Shown: positions 1 to 9,750, counted from the stretch's first letter. The stretch: 64,000 nucleotides of DNA from JBFMFB01 sp040752115 (GCA_040752115.1 JBFMFB010000012.1:7302-71301), one strand, 5' to 3'. Translations and numbers: made by a program. Notes: generated by a model from the sequence alone, not told the origin.

Positions 1-618
1 CTGGCCCGCAGGAACATCGGAAAACACTCGTGCATAACCGAGCGCATGGCAGCCAAAGACAATTTTCGCGCTGCGTGAAATCTGCCCCGTCCGCAGGCCG
101 GTCATGGCATTGCCGTAATGGTCCAGATAGATGATTTCGGCCAGATCTGCGCTCCCGTAGTTCACCTGGAGCTCGGCGATATCTTCCAATTTGCCGTGAG
201 GAAACGTGCCATGATCAAGCCAGGCTGCGACCGGTGCAAACAGATCGCGGCCGTGGAAGGAACATGAGAGATTTCGAGGGCGCCACGCAATGCGCCAATG
301 CTCGCAGCTAGCAGACCGGGCCGCCACCACTGACAACAGCCCGTTGTCCGGCCCCACATACCATTTCTCGTCAGCCAGCAGCGCCACCGCATCGCGTTGT
401 CCGCCTACCCCTGGGTCCACTACCGCAAAAAATACCGAACCGACGGGAAATTGCGGCGCCAGCGCGGCGAGAAGGTGCGCTCCGGCCTTGGGTGAAAACG
501 CAGGAACATCATGCAGCAAGTCCACGATTACGGCATCGGGCGCATGCGCCAGAATTGCCGCCTTGACCTGGCCGGCATATAAATCCGATGAGCCGAAATC
601 GGTAAGCAGGACAATCAT
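1..618 (-). CDS. SAM hydroxide adenosyltransferase family protein (3' end cut by window edge)
   Basis: This family (formerly DUF62) hydrolyses S-adenosylmethionine to adenosine and methionine and is related to the SAM-dependent halogenases. I read one open frame from the ATG at 618 to the left edge, 206 residues. It shows LTDFG at residues 5-9, VDPGVG carrying Asp68, Arg75, GPDNGLL at 89-95, FHGRD with His122, and a late IYLDHYGNAM segment at 162-172. Asp68, Arg75 and His122 fit the Asp-Arg-His catalytic triad described for archaeal members. It starts 27 bp past the rplQ terminator, so it may be fed by read-through. I see no strong ribosome binding site or promoter. The physiological purpose of the family is not settled. 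Confidence 0.88.
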   Translation of the reverse strand, partial: MIVLLTDFGSSDLYAGQVKAAILAHAPDAVIVDLLHDVPAFSPKAGAHLLAALAPQFPVGSVFFAVVDPGVGGQRDAVALLADEKWYVGPDNGLLSVVAARSASCEHWRIAWRPRNLSCSFHGRDLFAPVAAWLDHGTFPHGKLEDIAELQVNYGSADLAEIIYLDHYGNAMTGLRTGQISRSAKIVFGCHALGYARVFSDVPAGQ

Positions 619-644
619 GCGGCCATTTTACGCTCGCATGCTCG

Positions 645-680
645 CCAGAAAAAGAAAAAGCCGGGCATAAACCCGGCTTT
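645..680 (-). terminator. Rho-independent terminator after rplQ
   Basis: A perfect 9-bp stem (657-665 with 672-680, AAAGCCGGG/CCCGGCTTT) with a 6-nt loop is followed on the minus strand by a T-rich run (complement of 645-656). It lies 22 bp past the rplQ stop and is the natural end of the long ribosomal protein transcript. Confidence 0.9.
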
Positions 681-701
681 CTCGACAGCTATCCTGATGC
701 C

Positions 702-1094
702 TTATGCAGCGGCCTCTTCAACCACCTCTGCCGCCTCCGGCCGGTCAACCAGCTCGACCAGCGCCATCGGCGCGTTGTCGCCGAGACGGAAGCCGCACTT
801 GAGGATGCGCAGATAACCGCCGCTGCGTTTCTGGTAGCGCGGGCCCAGCACGTCGAACAACTTGACCACGATCTCGCGGTCGCGCAGGCGGTCGAACGCC
901 AGGCGGCGGTTGGACAGCGACGGCTTCTTGCCCAGCGTGATCAGCGGTTCGGCCACCCGGCGCAGCTCCTTGGCCTTGGGCAGCGTGGTCTTGATTACTT
1001 CGTGACGCAGCAGGGCGTTCGCCATGTTGCGCAGCATCGCCAGACGGTGACTGGTGGTGCGATTCAGTTTGCGATTCGATAAGCGGTGACGCAT
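702..1094 (-). CDS. rplQ: 50S ribosomal protein L17
   Basis: Large-subunit protein L17, near the polypeptide exit region of the ribosome. The 130 residues begin with [17 protein letters not shown], the near-invariant L17 N-terminus, and run through a conserved [12 protein letters not shown] segment around residues 86-97. The tail is acidic and alanine-rich (VVEEAAA), as is common in proteobacteria. It is the last gene of the alpha operon, 182 bp downstream of rpoA. That gap is unusual because it holds a copy of the rpoA 3' end and a hairpin. A Rho-independent terminator follows. Confidence 0.98.
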   Translation of the reverse strand: MRHRLSNRKLNRTTSHRLAMLRNMANALLRHEVIKTTLPKAKELRRVAEPLITLGKKPSLSNRRLAFDRLRDREIVVKLFDVLGPRYQKRSGGYLRILKCGFRLGDNAPMALVELVDRPEAAEVVEEAAA

Positions 1095-1160
1095 GATAAA
1101 TCCTTCCTTCGATTTTGCCGCTCACGCGCGGCGCCTCTTTAAAGCCTTTTCCGTGCAGCT

Positions 1161-1196
1161 CTTACGCTTTTTCCAACCCTGCCGGCGGCCAGTTTT
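1161..1196. repeat. Duplicated copy of the rpoA 3' end in the rpoA-rplQ spacer
   Basis: The 36 bases at 1161-1196 are identical to 1276-1311, which cover the last codons of rpoA. The match continues a few bases to the left with one mismatch (gcagct against gcagcc). The copy lies 80 bp past the rpoA stop and has no reading frame of its own. It looks like a local duplication in the transcribed spacer. Confidence 0.9.
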
Positions 1197-1202
1197 AGCT
1201 CC

Positions 1203-1222
1203 GGCTAACCTGAAGGTTAGCC
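1203..1222. other. Perfect hairpin in the rpoA-rplQ spacer
   Basis: GGCTAACCT and AGGTTAGCC form a 9-bp perfect inverted repeat with a 2-base centre, between the duplicated rpoA tail and rpoA itself. No T-run follows on the minus strand, so it is not a standard terminator. It could be an mRNA-stabilising or processing hairpin between rpoA and rplQ. Confidence 0.6.
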
Positions 1223-1276
1223 TTCACTGAAACCGGCAACGTTCCATTGCCACCAGGGGTGAATGCCTTGCAGCCC

Positions 1277-2260
1277 TTACGCTTTTTCCAACCCTGCCGG
1301 CGGCCAGTTTTCCAGTTTCATGCCGAGGGTCAGGCCTTTGGAAGCCAGCACGTCCTTGATCTCGTTCAGCGACTTGCGGCCCAGGTTCGGGGTCTTGAGC
1401 AGTTCATTTTCGCTGCGCTGAATGAGGTCGCCAATGTAATAGATATTCTCGGCCTTGAGGCAGTTGGCGGAACGGACCGTCAGTTCCAGGTCATCCACCG
1501 GACGCAGCAGGATCGGATCGACCTGCGGCGCCTTGGGCGACTCCACTTCCGCCGGCGTGCCTTTCAGTTCGGCAAACACGGACAGTTGGTCAACCAGGAT
1601 CCGCGCGGCATAGCGGATCGCTTCCTCCGGATCCACCACGCCGTTGGTTTCGATGTCCATCACCAGCTTGTCGAGATCGGTGCGCTGTTCCACGCGCGCG
1701 CTCTCGACCGCATAGGCAACACGGCGCACCGGGCTGAAGGAGGCGTCCACCATGATCGCGCCGATGATGCGCTCTTCTTCGGAAACGCGCCGTGAGGTCA
1801 CGGGCTGATAACCGCGCCCACCCTCGACCTTGATCTGCATATTCAGCTTGCCGCCCTTGGTGAGATGGGCAATCACATGATCCGGATTGACGATCTCCAC
1901 GTCGTGGGGCGCTTCGATGTCGCCGGCGGTCACCGGGCCCTCGCCCTTTTTCGCAAGGGTCAGCGTAATTTCGCCGCGGTTGTGCAGCTTGAGCGCAATC
2001 CCCTTGAGGTTGAGCAGAATGTCCACCACGTCTTCCTGCACGCCTTCGATCGCGGAATATTCATGCACGACGCCTTCGATTTGAACCTGGGTAATGGCAA
2101 AACCAGGCATGGAGGACAGCAGGATACGACGCAGTGCATTGCCGAGCGTGTGCCCGTACCCGCGCTCGAACGGTTCCATGGTGACCCGCGCGCGCATCGG
2201 CGACTGGCTCTGCACGTCGACGACGCGCGGCTTGAGAAATTCTGCGGTGCTGCTTTGCAT
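1277..2260 (-). CDS. rpoA: RNA polymerase alpha subunit
   Basis: Alpha subunit of RNA polymerase. The N-terminal domain (about residues 1-235) dimerises and scaffolds beta and beta'. The C-terminal domain (about 250-327) binds UP-element DNA and activators. At 327 residues it is the usual proteobacterial length. [18 protein letters not shown] lies near residues 35-52, and the C-terminal domain contains [12 protein letters not shown], whose Arg corresponds to E. coli Arg265 for DNA contact, and [13 protein letters not shown]. It lies between rpsD and rplQ in the standard alpha operon order. The last codons are duplicated 80 bp downstream. Confidence 0.99.
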   Translation of the reverse strand: MQSSTAEFLKPRVVDVQSQSPMRARVTMEPFERGYGHTLGNALRRILLSSMPGFAITQVQIEGVVHEYSAIEGVQEDVVDILLNLKGIALKLHNRGEITLTLAKKGEGPVTAGDIEAPHDVEIVNPDHVIAHLTKGGKLNMQIKVEGGRGYQPVTSRRVSEEERIIGAIMVDASFSPVRRVAYAVESARVEQRTDLDKLVMDIETNGVVDPEEAIRYAARILVDQLSVFAELKGTPAEVESPKAPQVDPILLRPVDDLELTVRSANCLKAENIYYIGDLIQRSENELLKTPNLGRKSLNEIKDVLASKGLTLGMKLENWPPAGLEKA

Positions 2261-2290
2261 GGGTAGTCCCTCTAGTAAATAGCTTCCCGA

Positions 2291-2917
2291 TTACTTCGAG
2301 TACAATTCCACCACGAGATGCTCGTTAATGGTGGCAGGCAGTTCGGCGCGCTGCGGCTTGGCCTTGTAGGTGCCTTTCAATGCCTTCACATCCACCTCGA
2401 TCCACTCTGGAAACCCACGCTGTTCGGCAGCCTCGACCGCGCCCTTGATGCGCAATTGCTGTTTGGCTTTCTCCGCCACTTCCACGACGTCACCGGGCTT
2501 CACCTGGTACGACGGAATGTTGACGCGGCGCCCGTTTACCAGGATGGAGTTATGCCGCACGATCTGGCGTGCCTCGGTGCGCGATGAACCGAAGCCCATG
2601 CGGTAGGCGACGTTGTCCAGCCGGCCTTCCAGCAGTTGCAGCAGGTTCTCGCCGGTCACGCCGCGAATCCGGTCAGCTTCCTGATAGTAGCCGCGGAACT
2701 GCCCTTCCAGAATCCCATAGGTGCGGCGCAGCTTCTGCTTCTCGCGCAATTGCACGGCATAGCCGGACAGCCGCGCCTGCTTCTGGCCGTGCTGGCCGGG
2801 CGCGTAGCTTCTTTTTTCCACACCGCACTTGTCGGTGAAGCATTTTTCACCCTTCAGAAACAGCTTCTCGCCTTCTCGGCGGCACTGGCGGCATTTGGGA
2901 TCGAGATTTCTAGCCAA
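2291..2917 (-). CDS. rpsD: 30S ribosomal protein S4, zinc-type
   Basis: Primary assembly protein of the small subunit. In E. coli it is also the translational repressor of the alpha operon. The 208 residues carry an S4 RNA-binding domain at about 95-160 ([12 protein letters not shown], then [15 protein letters not shown]). The N-terminus has four cysteines at 9, 12, 26 and 31 in a zinc-ribbon arrangement, as in Thermus S4. Burkholderiaceae normally have the cysteine-poor form, so this detail is useful for placing the organism. It lies between rpsK (15 bp) and rpoA (30 bp). Confidence 0.98.
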   Translation of the reverse strand: MARNLDPKCRQCRREGEKLFLKGEKCFTDKCGVEKRSYAPGQHGQKQARLSGYAVQLREKQKLRRTYGILEGQFRGYYQEADRIRGVTGENLLQLLEGRLDNVAYRMGFGSSRTEARQIVRHNSILVNGRRVNIPSYQVKPGDVVEVAEKAKQQLRIKGAVEAAEQRGFPEWIEVDVKALKGTYKAKPQRAELPATINEHLVVELYSK

Positions 2918-2932
2918 GGTACTCTCCTGCGA

Positions 2933-3322
2933 TTAAATGCGGCGCTTCTTCGGCGGACGGCATCCGTTATGCGGAATGGGCGTCACGTCGGAAATGCCCG
3001 TAATCTTAAAACCAACGGCGTTCAACGCCCGGACTGCGGATTCGCGGCCGGGGCCAGGGCCCTTGATCCTCACCTCGAGGTTTTTCACACCGTATTCCTG
3101 GGCAGCCTTGCCGGCGTGTTCAGCCGCGACCTGCGCGGCGAACGGCGTGCTCTTGCGCGAACCGCGGAAACCGCTGCCACCCGACGTCGCCCACGACAAG
3201 GCATTGCCTTGGCGATCGGTGATGGTCACGATGGTGTTGTTAAACGATGCGTGAATGTGGGCAATGCCCTCGGCCACATTCTTCTTTACTTTCTTGCGCA
3301 CCCGAACGTTTGCTTTTGCCAT
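2933..3322 (-). CDS. rpsK: 30S ribosomal protein S11
   Basis: Platform protein of the small subunit that helps form the mRNA exit channel with S7 and S18. The 129 residues show the family signature: [16 protein letters not shown] at about 22-37, [14 protein letters not shown] in the middle, and the basic C-terminus ending PPKKRRI. Position between rpsM (33 bp) and rpsD is standard for the alpha operon. Nothing unusual is seen. Confidence 0.98.
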   Translation of the reverse strand: MAKANVRVRKKVKKNVAEGIAHIHASFNNTIVTITDRQGNALSWATSGGSGFRGSRKSTPFAAQVAAEHAGKAAQEYGVKNLEVRIKGPGPGRESAVRALNAVGFKITGISDVTPIPHNGCRPPKKRRI

Positions 3323-3355
3323 AACCCTGTTCCTTAATCCTTGTGGCGGCCGAAA

Positions 3356-3718
3356 TTATTTGGTGGCGCGGATCGCCTTGCGCGGTCCCTTGCGTGTGCG
3401 CGCATTGGTGCGTGTACGCTGTCCGCGAACCGGCAAGCCGCGGCGATGGCGCAAGCCGCGGTAGCAGCCAAGGTCCATCAGGCGCTTGATGCTCATTGAG
3501 ACTTCGCGGCGCAGATCGCCTTCCACCGTGAACTTCGCCACCTCATCGCGCAGCTTTTCGACTTCGCCGCTGCCGAGGTCCTTGATCTTGGTGGAAACGT
3601 TAACGCCCGCCGCCTCGCAAATCTTGCGGGCACGGCTGCGCCCGATGCCAAAAATGGCGGTCAGCGCAATTTCGGCGTGTTGATGGTTCGGGATATTTAC
3701 CCCAGCAATGCGGGCCAT
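3356..3718 (-). CDS. rpsM: 30S ribosomal protein S13
   Basis: Head protein of the small subunit that contacts the P-site tRNA and bridges to the large subunit. The 120 residues start [11 protein letters not shown] and contain the helix-two-turn-helix region [14 protein letters not shown] at about 22-35. The basic tail [17 protein letters not shown] reaches the tRNAs. It is the first gene of the alpha group and follows rpmJ after 68 bp. Confidence 0.98.
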   Translation of the reverse strand: MARIAGVNIPNHQHAEIALTAIFGIGRSRARKICEAAGVNVSTKIKDLGSGEVEKLRDEVAKFTVEGDLRREVSMSIKRLMDLGCYRGLRHRRGLPVRGQRTRTNARTRKGPRKAIRATK

Positions 3719-3786
3719 GCACTCACTCCCAACAGCAAATTACAAAATGAAAAAAGGTGGAATTGTAACACCCCAACGCACACCAA

Positions 3787-3900
3787 TCAACCTTGACGTT
3801 GCTTGTGGCGGGGGTCTTCACAAATCACGCGCAAAACGCCCTGCCGTCTTACCATCTTGCATTTGCGGCAGATTTTTTTTACTGATGCACGTACTCTCAT
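3787..3900 (-). CDS. rpmJ: 50S ribosomal protein L36, zinc-type
   Basis: This 37-residue gene runs from ATG at 3900 to TGA at 3787. It starts [20 protein letters not shown] and ends PRHKQRQG. Cys11, Cys14, Cys27 and His32 form the zinc ribbon of the C+ form of L36. A GGAGA ribosome binding site lies 7-8 bases upstream. It sits between infA and rpsM, its normal place. L36 is the smallest large-subunit protein and helps shape the 23S rRNA near the peptidyl transferase region. Confidence 0.96.
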   Translation of the reverse strand: MRVRASVKKICRKCKMVRRQGVLRVICEDPRHKQRQG

Positions 3901-3975
3901 GACATTCTCCAGGTTCAGCAACTTCTCTTACAAATTCTCGATGAGCAACCCTTGCTCGTGTTCCGTATCACTTGA

Positions 3976-4194
3976 TCACTTGGCGCGGAAGGTAATCCGT
4001 CCCCGCGTCAGATCGTAAGGAGTCAACTCGACCGTTACCTTGTCTCCGGGCAGGATGCGGATGTAGTGCATCCGCATTTTCCCGGAAATGTACCCCAACA
4101 CCACATGCCCGTTTTCGAGCTTGACGCGAAAGGTGGCGTTCGGCAGGTTTTCCAGCACCTCCCCTTGCATTTCGATCGTCTCTTCTTTCGCCAT
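3976..4194 (-). CDS. infA: Translation initiation factor IF-1
   Basis: IF-1 binds the A site of the 30S subunit during initiation. I chose the ATG at 4194, giving 72 residues that begin [13 protein letters not shown], the family's standard start. An upstream in-frame TTG at 4206 would add four residues with no support. The body is a single OB fold ending [13 protein letters not shown]. It sits between secY and rpmJ, the usual betaproteobacterial arrangement (E. coli has infA elsewhere). Confidence 0.97.
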   Translation of the reverse strand: MAKEETIEMQGEVLENLPNATFRVKLENGHVVLGYISGKMRMHYIRILPGDKVTVELTPYDLTRGRITFRAK

Positions 4195-4227
4195 AACTTC
4201 CCGCAATTAGTTTCAGAACCGGTCGAT

Positions 4228-5556
4228 TCAGCGCGGCAATGAGCCGCCCTTGAAACTCGCCTTCTTCAACAGACTCTCGTACTGATGGGACATCAGATAC
4301 GCCTGAACCTGCGCCATGAAATCCATGATCACGACCACGATGATCAGAAGCGACGTGCCGCCGAAGTAAAACGGCACGTTCCACTTGACGATCAGGAATT
4401 CCGGCAGCAGGCACACCAGCGTGATATACAGTGCTCCGGCCAGGGTCAGGCGCGTCAGGATGCGGTCAATATATTTGGCGGTTTGCTCACCCGGTCGGAT
4501 CCCCGGCACGAAAACCCCGCTCTTTTTCAGGTTGTCTGCGGTTTCTTTCGAATTAAACACCAGCGCGGTGTAAAAAAAACAGAAGAAGATAATCGCAGCG
4601 GCGTAAAAAATTACATACAGCGGCTGGCCCGGCGAGAGAACGCTTCCGACGTCCTTCAACCAGCTCATGCGCTCGCTGCTGCCGAACCAGCCCGCCAGCG
4701 TCGCCGGGAACAGGATGATGCTAGACGCAAAAATCGGCGGGATCACGCCCGACATGTTCAGTTTAAGCGGCAAATGCGAGCTCTGCCCGCCGACGATCTG
4801 CCGCCCCACCTGCCGCTTGGCGTAGTTCACCAGAATCTTGCGCTGCCCGCGCTCGACAAAAATCACGAATGCCGTTACCGCCACGGACAACACGAACAGC
4901 ATCAGCACCAGCGGGATCGAGAACGCCCCGGTCCGCGCCAGTTCCAGCGTGCCGCCGATGGCGTGCGGCAGCCCGGCAACGATACCCGCAAAAATAATGA
5001 TCGAAATGCCGTTGCCGATGCCGCGCTCGGTGATCTGCTCACCCAGCCACATCAGGAACATGGTGCCGGTCACCAGCGTCGTGACCGTGGTCAACCGGAA
5101 CATCAGCCCGGGCTCCAGCACCAGGCCGGGTTGCGACTCGAGCGCGATGGCGATGCCAAGCCCCTGGAACAGCGCCAGAAACACCGTTCCGTAGCGGGTG
5201 TACTGGGTAATCTTCTTGCGCCCCGCTTCGCCTTCCTTCTTCAACTGCTCCATCTGGGGCGAGACCACCGTCATCAACTGCATGATGATGGAAGCCGAAA
5301 TGTACGGCATGATCCCGAGCGCAAACACGGTGAAGCGCGACAACGCGCCGCCCGAGAACATGTTGAACATGCCCAGGATGCCGCCCTGCTGCGAGCGGAA
5401 CAGCGACTCCAGAACGGCGGGATCGATTCCCGGCACGGGAATATGCGCGCCGATCCGATAGACGATCAGCGCGCCGAGCAGGAAGAACAGCCGCTGTTTC
5501 AGGTCGCCGAATTTGCTCCCCGCTCCCAGCCCCGGATTACCGATCGCCAAAATCAC
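4228..5556 (-). CDS. secY: Preprotein translocase subunit SecY
   Basis: Central channel of the Sec translocon in the inner membrane, working with SecE and SecG. The 442 residues match the E. coli length and contain about ten membrane segments. Landmarks include [12 protein letters not shown] after the first helix, [14 protein letters not shown] near the middle and the cytoplasmic loop YAKRQVGR. The start overlaps the rplO stop by 4 bp (ATGA), indicating translational coupling. SecE is encoded at 30812-31174 in this same window. Confidence 0.98.
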   Translation of the reverse strand: MILAIGNPGLGAGSKFGDLKQRLFFLLGALIVYRIGAHIPVPGIDPAVLESLFRSQQGGILGMFNMFSGGALSRFTVFALGIMPYISASIIMQLMTVVSPQMEQLKKEGEAGRKKITQYTRYGTVFLALFQGLGIAIALESQPGLVLEPGLMFRLTTVTTLVTGTMFLMWLGEQITERGIGNGISIIIFAGIVAGLPHAIGGTLELARTGAFSIPLVLMLFVLSVAVTAFVIFVERGQRKILVNYAKRQVGRQIVGGQSSHLPLKLNMSGVIPPIFASSIILFPATLAGWFGSSERMSWLKDVGSVLSPGQPLYVIFYAAAIIFFCFFYTALVFNSKETADNLKKSGVFVPGIRPGEQTAKYIDRILTRLTLAGALYITLVCLLPEFLIVKWNVPFYFGGTSLLIIVVVIMDFMAQVQAYLMSHQYESLLKKASFKGGSLPR

Positions 5557-5993
5557 TCCACTCCGGCAATGCTGCCGCCGGCAGCTTCAATCGCAGCCCG
5601 CGCGCCCTTGGTCACCAACACGCCCTGCAGCTTGACCGCACGCTCGATCGCCCCGGACAGAAACACCTTCGCGCTCCGCGCGCCCATCGGCACGATTCCG
5701 GCCTGCTTCAGCACCAGGATATCGACCGCGTCAACCGGCAGGCCATTCAGGTCCGACAAACGCACTTGCGCGGTGTCGCCCTTGGTCAGGGACACGAAAC
5801 CGCGCTTCGGCAGCCGGCGCTGCAGCGGCATTTGCCCGCCCTCGAAGCCAACCTTGTGGAAACCGCCGGTGCGGGACTTCTGCCCCTTGTGGCCACGGCC
5901 GCAAGTCTTGCCCCAGCCGCAACCGATGCCGCGTCCAACGCGCTTTCTGGCGTGCTTGCTGCCCTCAGCCGGTTTTAGATTGTTCAGTTGCAT
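5553..5993 (-). CDS. rplO: 50S ribosomal protein L15
   Basis: Late-assembling large-subunit protein. The 146 residues begin [20 protein letters not shown] and contain the glycine-rich [21 protein letters not shown] stretch in which L15 threads through 23S rRNA. Its start abuts the rpmD stop with no gap, and its stop overlaps secY by 4 bp, so rpmD-rplO-secY look translationally coupled. Confidence 0.97.
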   Translation of the reverse strand: MQLNNLKPAEGSKHARKRVGRGIGCGWGKTCGRGHKGQKSRTGGFHKVGFEGGQMPLQRRLPKRGFVSLTKGDTAQVRLSDLNGLPVDAVDILVLKQAGIVPMGARSAKVFLSGAIERAVKLQGVLVTKGARAAIEAAGGSIAGVE

Positions 5994-6188
5994 TTATCCC
6001 TCGCACTTCACCAGGTAATTCACCTTGTTGATCATGCCCCGTATCGCGGGCGTATCCTGCACCTCGACCGTATGATTGAGGCGCCGCAACCCGAGGCCGC
6101 GGACGCAGGCGCGATGCGCCTCGATGGTGCCGATCACGCTCTTGACCAGCGTCACTTTCAGCGTTTTGCTTTTGCTTGCTTTCGCCAT
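5994..6188 (-). CDS. rpmD: 50S ribosomal protein L30
   Basis: Small large-subunit protein of 64 residues, a compact alpha-beta fold. The core [19 protein letters not shown] and [20 protein letters not shown] match the family. L30 is missing from some bacteria, so its presence is worth recording. It lies 3 bp after rpsE and directly abuts rplO. Confidence 0.96.
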   Translation of the reverse strand: MAKASKSKTLKVTLVKSVIGTIEAHRACVRGLGLRRLNHTVEVQDTPAIRGMINKVNYLVKCEG

Positions 6189-6191
6189 CGT

Positions 6192-6701
6192 TTACTCCAG
6201 GATTTCTTCTACCGTTTTGCCGCGCTTGGCCGCCACTTCCGACGGCGTGTTCATGGCCAGCAAACCGTTGATCGTGGCACGCACCATGTTGTAAGGATTG
6301 GTGGAACCGATGCATTTGGCCAGCACGTTGTGCACACCCATCACTTCAAAAATGGCGCGCATCGGGCCACCGGCGATAATTCCGGTACCTTCGGAGGCAG
6401 GCTGCATGTAAACCTTGGCTGCGCCATGCTCGCCGACAACCGCGTGCTGGAGCGTGCCGTTCTTCAGGCTGACCTTCACCATGTTGCGGCGGGCTTGTTC
6501 CATCGCCTTCTGCACCGCCACCGGCACTTCCTTCGCCTTGCCCTTGCCCATGCCGATGCCGCCGTCACCGTCGCCGACCACGGTCAGCGCGGCAAACGCC
6601 ATGATCCGGCCGCCCTTCACCACCTTGGTGACGCGGTTCACGCCGATCATCTTCTCCTGCAGACCGTCGCCGCGTTCTTCCATCTCAACTTTCGCCATCA
6701 T
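6192..6701 (-). CDS. rpsE: 30S ribosomal protein S5
   Basis: Small-subunit protein at the mRNA entry side, important for decoding fidelity. The 169 residues carry the N-terminal dsRBD-like domain ([18 protein letters not shown]) and the C-terminal domain with [20 protein letters not shown]. Two ATG codons are adjacent at 6701 and 6698. Either may be the true start, and [10 protein letters not shown] from the second is the commoner form. It lies between rplR and rpmD in spc operon order. Confidence 0.97.
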   Translation of the reverse strand: MMAKVEMEERGDGLQEKMIGVNRVTKVVKGGRIMAFAALTVVGDGDGGIGMGKGKAKEVPVAVQKAMEQARRNMVKVSLKNGTLQHAVVGEHGAAKVYMQPASEGTGIIAGGPMRAIFEVMGVHNVLAKCIGSTNPYNMVRATINGLLAMNTPSEVAAKRGKTVEEILE

Positions 6702-6710
6702 CGTCCCCGA

Positions 6711-7064
6711 TTAAAACGCCAGGCCGTTTTCACGAGCCGCTTCCGCCAACGCCTTGACTCGCCCGTGATATTTGAAGCCGGAGCGGTCAAACGCCACTTT
6801 TTCGATCCCAAGGCCTTTCGCCTTTTCAGCGATACGCTTGCCGACAAGCGCAGCAGCCTTGACGTTGCCGCCGCCGGGCAGTTCCTTGCGCACCTCGGCT
6901 TCGGCGGTAGAGGCGCTGGCCAGCACCTTGTCGCCGGCCGCGTCGATGATCTGCGCGTAAATATGGCAATTGGTGCGATGCACCGCGAGGCGCACTGCTT
7001 TCAACTCTGCGAGTTTGGCACGGGTTTTACGTGCCCTGCGCAAACGAGCCTGCTTTCTATCCAT
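6711..7064 (-). CDS. rplR: 50S ribosomal protein L18
   Basis: 5S rRNA-binding protein of the central protuberance, working with L5. The 117 residues begin with the basic segment [18 protein letters not shown] and end [21 protein letters not shown], the typical C-terminus. It lies 14 bp after rplF and 9 bp before rpsE. Confidence 0.97.
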   Translation of the reverse strand: MDRKQARLRRARKTRAKLAELKAVRLAVHRTNCHIYAQIIDAAGDKVLASASTAEAEVRKELPGGGNVKAAALVGKRIAEKAKGLGIEKVAFDRSGFKYHGRVKALAEAARENGLAF

Positions 7065-7078
7065 GACTTTTGCCTCTA

Positions 7079-7612
7079 CTATTTCTTCTTGGTTTCTTTC
7101 TTGATCACCACTTCGTCGGCATAGCGCACGCCCTTGCCCTTATACGGCTCGGGTTTACGGTATGCGCGCACTTCCGCGGCAACCTGACCAACCTGCTGCT
7201 TGTCGACGCCCTTGATCACGATCTCGGTCTGGCTGGGCGTTTCGACCTTGATACCCGCAGGCATCTTGTGCTCGACCGGATGGGAAAATCCCAGCGCAAG
7301 GCTCAGCACATCGCCTTTGGCCTGGGCACGGTAACCCACGCCGATCAGGGTCAGTTTTTTCTCGAAACCCTGCGAAACGCCTTTCACCATGTTGGCGAGC
7401 AGGGCACGCACGGTGCCGGACATCGCCCGCGCCTGCTGCGAGTCATTGGCGGCGGCGCAACGGATCATATTGCCGTCCCGCTCCACCGTGACATCGCGGT
7501 TCAACTTCTGCTGCAACAAGCCGAGCGGCCCCTTCACCTTGACTTCATCGGCCGACAGCGTCACTTCGACGCCCGTCGGCACCATTACCGGATTTTTAGC
7601 AATTCTGGACAT
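7079..7612 (-). CDS. rplF: 50S ribosomal protein L6
   Basis: Large-subunit protein near the factor-binding site and sarcin-ricin loop. The 177 residues form two repeated domains (about 1-80 and 81-177). The start [17 protein letters not shown] and the C-terminal [15 protein letters not shown] are characteristic. The tail is rich in lysine (KKETKKK). It lies 11 bp after rpsH. Confidence 0.97.
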   Translation of the reverse strand: MSRIAKNPVMVPTGVEVTLSADEVKVKGPLGLLQQKLNRDVTVERDGNMIRCAAANDSQQARAMSGTVRALLANMVKGVSQGFEKKLTLIGVGYRAQAKGDVLSLALGFSHPVEHKMPAGIKVETPSQTEIVIKGVDKQQVGQVAAEVRAYRKPEPYKGKGVRYADEVVIKKETKKK

Positions 7613-7623
7613 GGTTTACCTCG

Positions 7624-8019
7624 TCATGCCACAACACAAAGAACTTCGCCGCCCACACCGCTGGCGCGCGCCTTGCGGTCGGTCATCACCCCCCTGGAGG
7701 TGGAAACGATGGCCACGCCCAATCCGTTCATGACCTTGGGGATCTCGTCGTTACCCTTGTAAACGCGCAAGCCAGGCCGGCTGACACGTTCAATTTTTTC
7801 AATTACCGGACGGCCGGCGTAGTATTTCAGCCGGATATCGAGCAGCGATTTGCCGGCATCACTGCGCACGGCAAAATCCTCGATGTATCCCTCGTCTTTC
7901 AGCACTTTCGCAATCGCCGCCTTGATCTTGGACGAAGGCATGGAAACCGCCGGCTTTTCCGCACGCTGGGCGTTGCGGATGCGGGTCAGCATATCGGCAA
8001 TCGGATCACTCATACTCAT
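7624..8019 (-). CDS. rpsH: 30S ribosomal protein S8
   Basis: Primary binder of 16S rRNA helix 21. In E. coli it is also the feedback repressor of the spc operon. The 131 residues begin [18 protein letters not shown] and end with the signature [20 protein letters not shown] region. An internal ATG two codons later would also fit. It lies between rpsN and rplF. Confidence 0.97.
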   Translation of the reverse strand: MSMSDPIADMLTRIRNAQRAEKPAVSMPSSKIKAAIAKVLKDEGYIEDFAVRSDAGKSLLDIRLKYYAGRPVIEKIERVSRPGLRVYKGNDEIPKVMNGLGVAIVSTSRGVMTDRKARASGVGGEVLCVVA

Positions 8020-8034
8020 TTCAATTCTCTCCCG

Positions 8035-8340
8035 TTACCAGCTGGCCTTAGTCACACCGGGGATCTCGCCACGCATGGCGAATTCACGCAGCTTGGTGCG
8101 GCCGAGCCCGAACTTGCTGAACACGCCACGCGGCCGCCCGGTCAGCGAACACCGGTTGCGCAGCCGCACCGGACTGGCATCGCGCGGCAGTTGCTGCAGT
8201 TTGAGGCGGGCAGCGTGACGCTCTTCATCGCTCAGCTTGGTGTTGTTAATCACCGCCAGCAACTCGGCACGCTTTGCGGCGAACTTCTTTACCGTTTCGC
8301 GGCGCTTTTGCTCACGATTGATCAAGGATTGTTTTGCCAT
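8035..8340 (-). CDS. rpsN: 30S ribosomal protein S14, zinc-independent long form
   Basis: Head protein of the small subunit. At 101 residues it is the long form without the CxxC zinc pairs. The C-terminal [20 protein letters not shown] and the final [11 protein letters not shown] are diagnostic. The long S14 together with zinc-type S4 and L36 shows that only some of the zinc-dependent variants are used at this locus. It lies 7 bp after rplE. Confidence 0.97.
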   Translation of the reverse strand: MAKQSLINREQKRRETVKKFAAKRAELLAVINNTKLSDEERHAARLKLQQLPRDASPVRLRNRCSLTGRPRGVFSKFGLGRTKLREFAMRGEIPGVTKASW

Positions 8341-8347
8341 CTCAACC

Positions 8348-8887
8348 TCAGTTCTTGAACGGGAATTTAAACGCCGCCAACAGGGCGCGGGCCTCTTCGT
8401 CGGTCTTGGCGGTGGTCGTGATCGTAATGTTCATGCCGCGCAGCGCATCGACTTTGTCGTATTCGATTTCCGGAAAAATGATCTGCTCGCGCACGCCCAT
8501 GTTGTAGTTGCCGCGGCCGTCAAAGGACTTGCCGGAAATACCGCGGAAATCGCGGATGCGCGGCATCGCCACGGTCACCAGCCGGTCGAGGAATTCAAAC
8601 ATCCTCTCCTTCCGCAGCGTCACCATGCAGCCCACCGGATAATCATCGCGAATTTTGAAACCGGCGATGGATTTGCGCGCCTTCGTTACGACCGGCTTCT
8701 GGCCGGCGATCTTTTGCATGTCGCCTACCGCATGGTCCATCACCTTCTTGTCCGCGACCGCCTCGCCCACGCCCATGTTGAGCGTAATCTTGACGATCCG
8801 CGGCACCTCCATCACGCTCTTGTAGCCAAACTGCTGCATCAACTGCTTGGCGACCACGTCCTTGTAATACTGCTGCAAACGAGCCAT
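8348..8887 (-). CDS. rplE: 50S ribosomal protein L5
   Basis: 5S rRNA-binding protein of the central protuberance that contacts P-site tRNA. The 179 residues begin [10 protein letters not shown] and contain [16 protein letters not shown] at about 28-43 and [15 protein letters not shown] near 128-142. It lies 9 bp after rplX and 7 bp before rpsN. Confidence 0.97.
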   Translation of the reverse strand: MARLQQYYKDVVAKQLMQQFGYKSVMEVPRIVKITLNMGVGEAVADKKVMDHAVGDMQKIAGQKPVVTKARKSIAGFKIRDDYPVGCMVTLRKERMFEFLDRLVTVAMPRIRDFRGISGKSFDGRGNYNMGVREQIIFPEIEYDKVDALRGMNITITTTAKTDEEARALLAAFKFPFKN

Positions 8888-8896
8888 GTTCGATCC

Positions 8897-9214
8897 TTAC
8901 GCGTCAATCACTTCGCCGTTGGACTTGAAATAACGCACCTTGCGCCCATCGTCCAACTGCTTGAAGCCAACACGGTCCGCCTTTTTGGTGGCCGGGTTAA
9001 ACAACGCAACATTGGATACATCGATCGGCATTTCCTTCTCGACGATGCCCCCGGTTGCCCCTTTCATCGGGTTGGGTTTCTGGTGTTTCTTGACCGTGTT
9101 CACACCCTCCACCACCACGTGACCGGATGCCAGCACGCGCAGCACGGAGCCACGCTTGTCCCGGTCCTTACCGGTGATGACGATGACGTCATCGCCTTTG
9201 CGAATCTTGTGCAT
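8897..9214 (-). CDS. rplX: 50S ribosomal protein L24
   Basis: Early assembly initiator of the large subunit, located near the exit tunnel. The 105 residues carry a KOW motif at the N-terminus ([20 protein letters not shown], residues 3-22), followed by [13 protein letters not shown]. It lies 9 bp after rplN and 9 bp before rplE. Confidence 0.97.
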   Translation of the reverse strand: MHKIRKGDDVIVITGKDRDKRGSVLRVLASGHVVVEGVNTVKKHQKPNPMKGATGGIVEKEMPIDVSNVALFNPATKKADRVGFKQLDDGRKVRYFKSNGEVIDA

Positions 9215-9223
9215 CTTGCCTCC

Positions 9224-9592
9224 TTACAGCACTTCGGGCGCCAGCGACACGATTTTCATGAAGCGCTCGGTGCGCAGCTCGCGCGTAACCGGGCCGAAAA
9301 TACGGGTGCCAATCGGCTCCAACTTGTTGTTCAACAACACCGCCGCGTTACCATCGAACTTGATCAGCGAACCGTCGGCCCGACGCACGCCCTTTGCCGT
9401 CCGTACCACGACGGCGTTGTAGATCTCGCCCTTTTTCACGCGACCGCGCGGCGCGGCATCCTTGATGCTGACCTTGATGATATCGCCGATTCCGGCATAA
9501 CGACGCTTGGAGCCGCCTAGCACCTTGATGCACATAATCGAGCGCGCACCGGTGTTATCCGCAACATCCAGCAGGGATTGCATTTGTATCAT
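9224..9592 (-). CDS. rplN: 50S ribosomal protein L14
   Basis: Large-subunit protein at the subunit interface that forms intersubunit bridge B8. The 122 residues begin [20 protein letters not shown], a nearly invariant start, and end with [20 protein letters not shown]. It is the first gene of the spc group. A 166-bp spacer with a probable promoter separates it from rpsQ. Confidence 0.98.
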   Translation of the reverse strand: MIQMQSLLDVADNTGARSIMCIKVLGGSKRRYAGIGDIIKVSIKDAAPRGRVKKGEIYNAVVVRTAKGVRRADGSLIKFDGNAAVLLNNKLEPIGTRIFGPVTRELRTERFMKIVSLAPEVL

Positions 9593-9721
9593 TAGATGTC
9601 TCCAACTTAAGCCGTCATCCAGCGCATCCGGGATGGATGCCGCAGTACTGCACCGACGGTCAGTTTTGGCCCCCGGCGGCAGCGACTGCCGCTCCCCGGG
9701 GTGTCGCTAGCAAAGCAAACT

Positions 9722-9750
9722 AGTTTAGCGTTTTTTATCCAGCCACGCAA
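9722..9750 (-). promoter_or_regulatory. Probable sigma-70 promoter for the spc group
   Basis: On the minus strand TTGCGT (9745-9750) and TAAACT (9722-9727) are separated by exactly 17 bp, in the 166-bp gap between rpsQ and rplN, the only long gap inside the S10-spc block. The start would fall near 9715, leaving a leader of about 120 nt that contains a GC-rich hairpin (around 9664-9702) before rplN. The -35 box is only a partial match. Confidence 0.5.
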
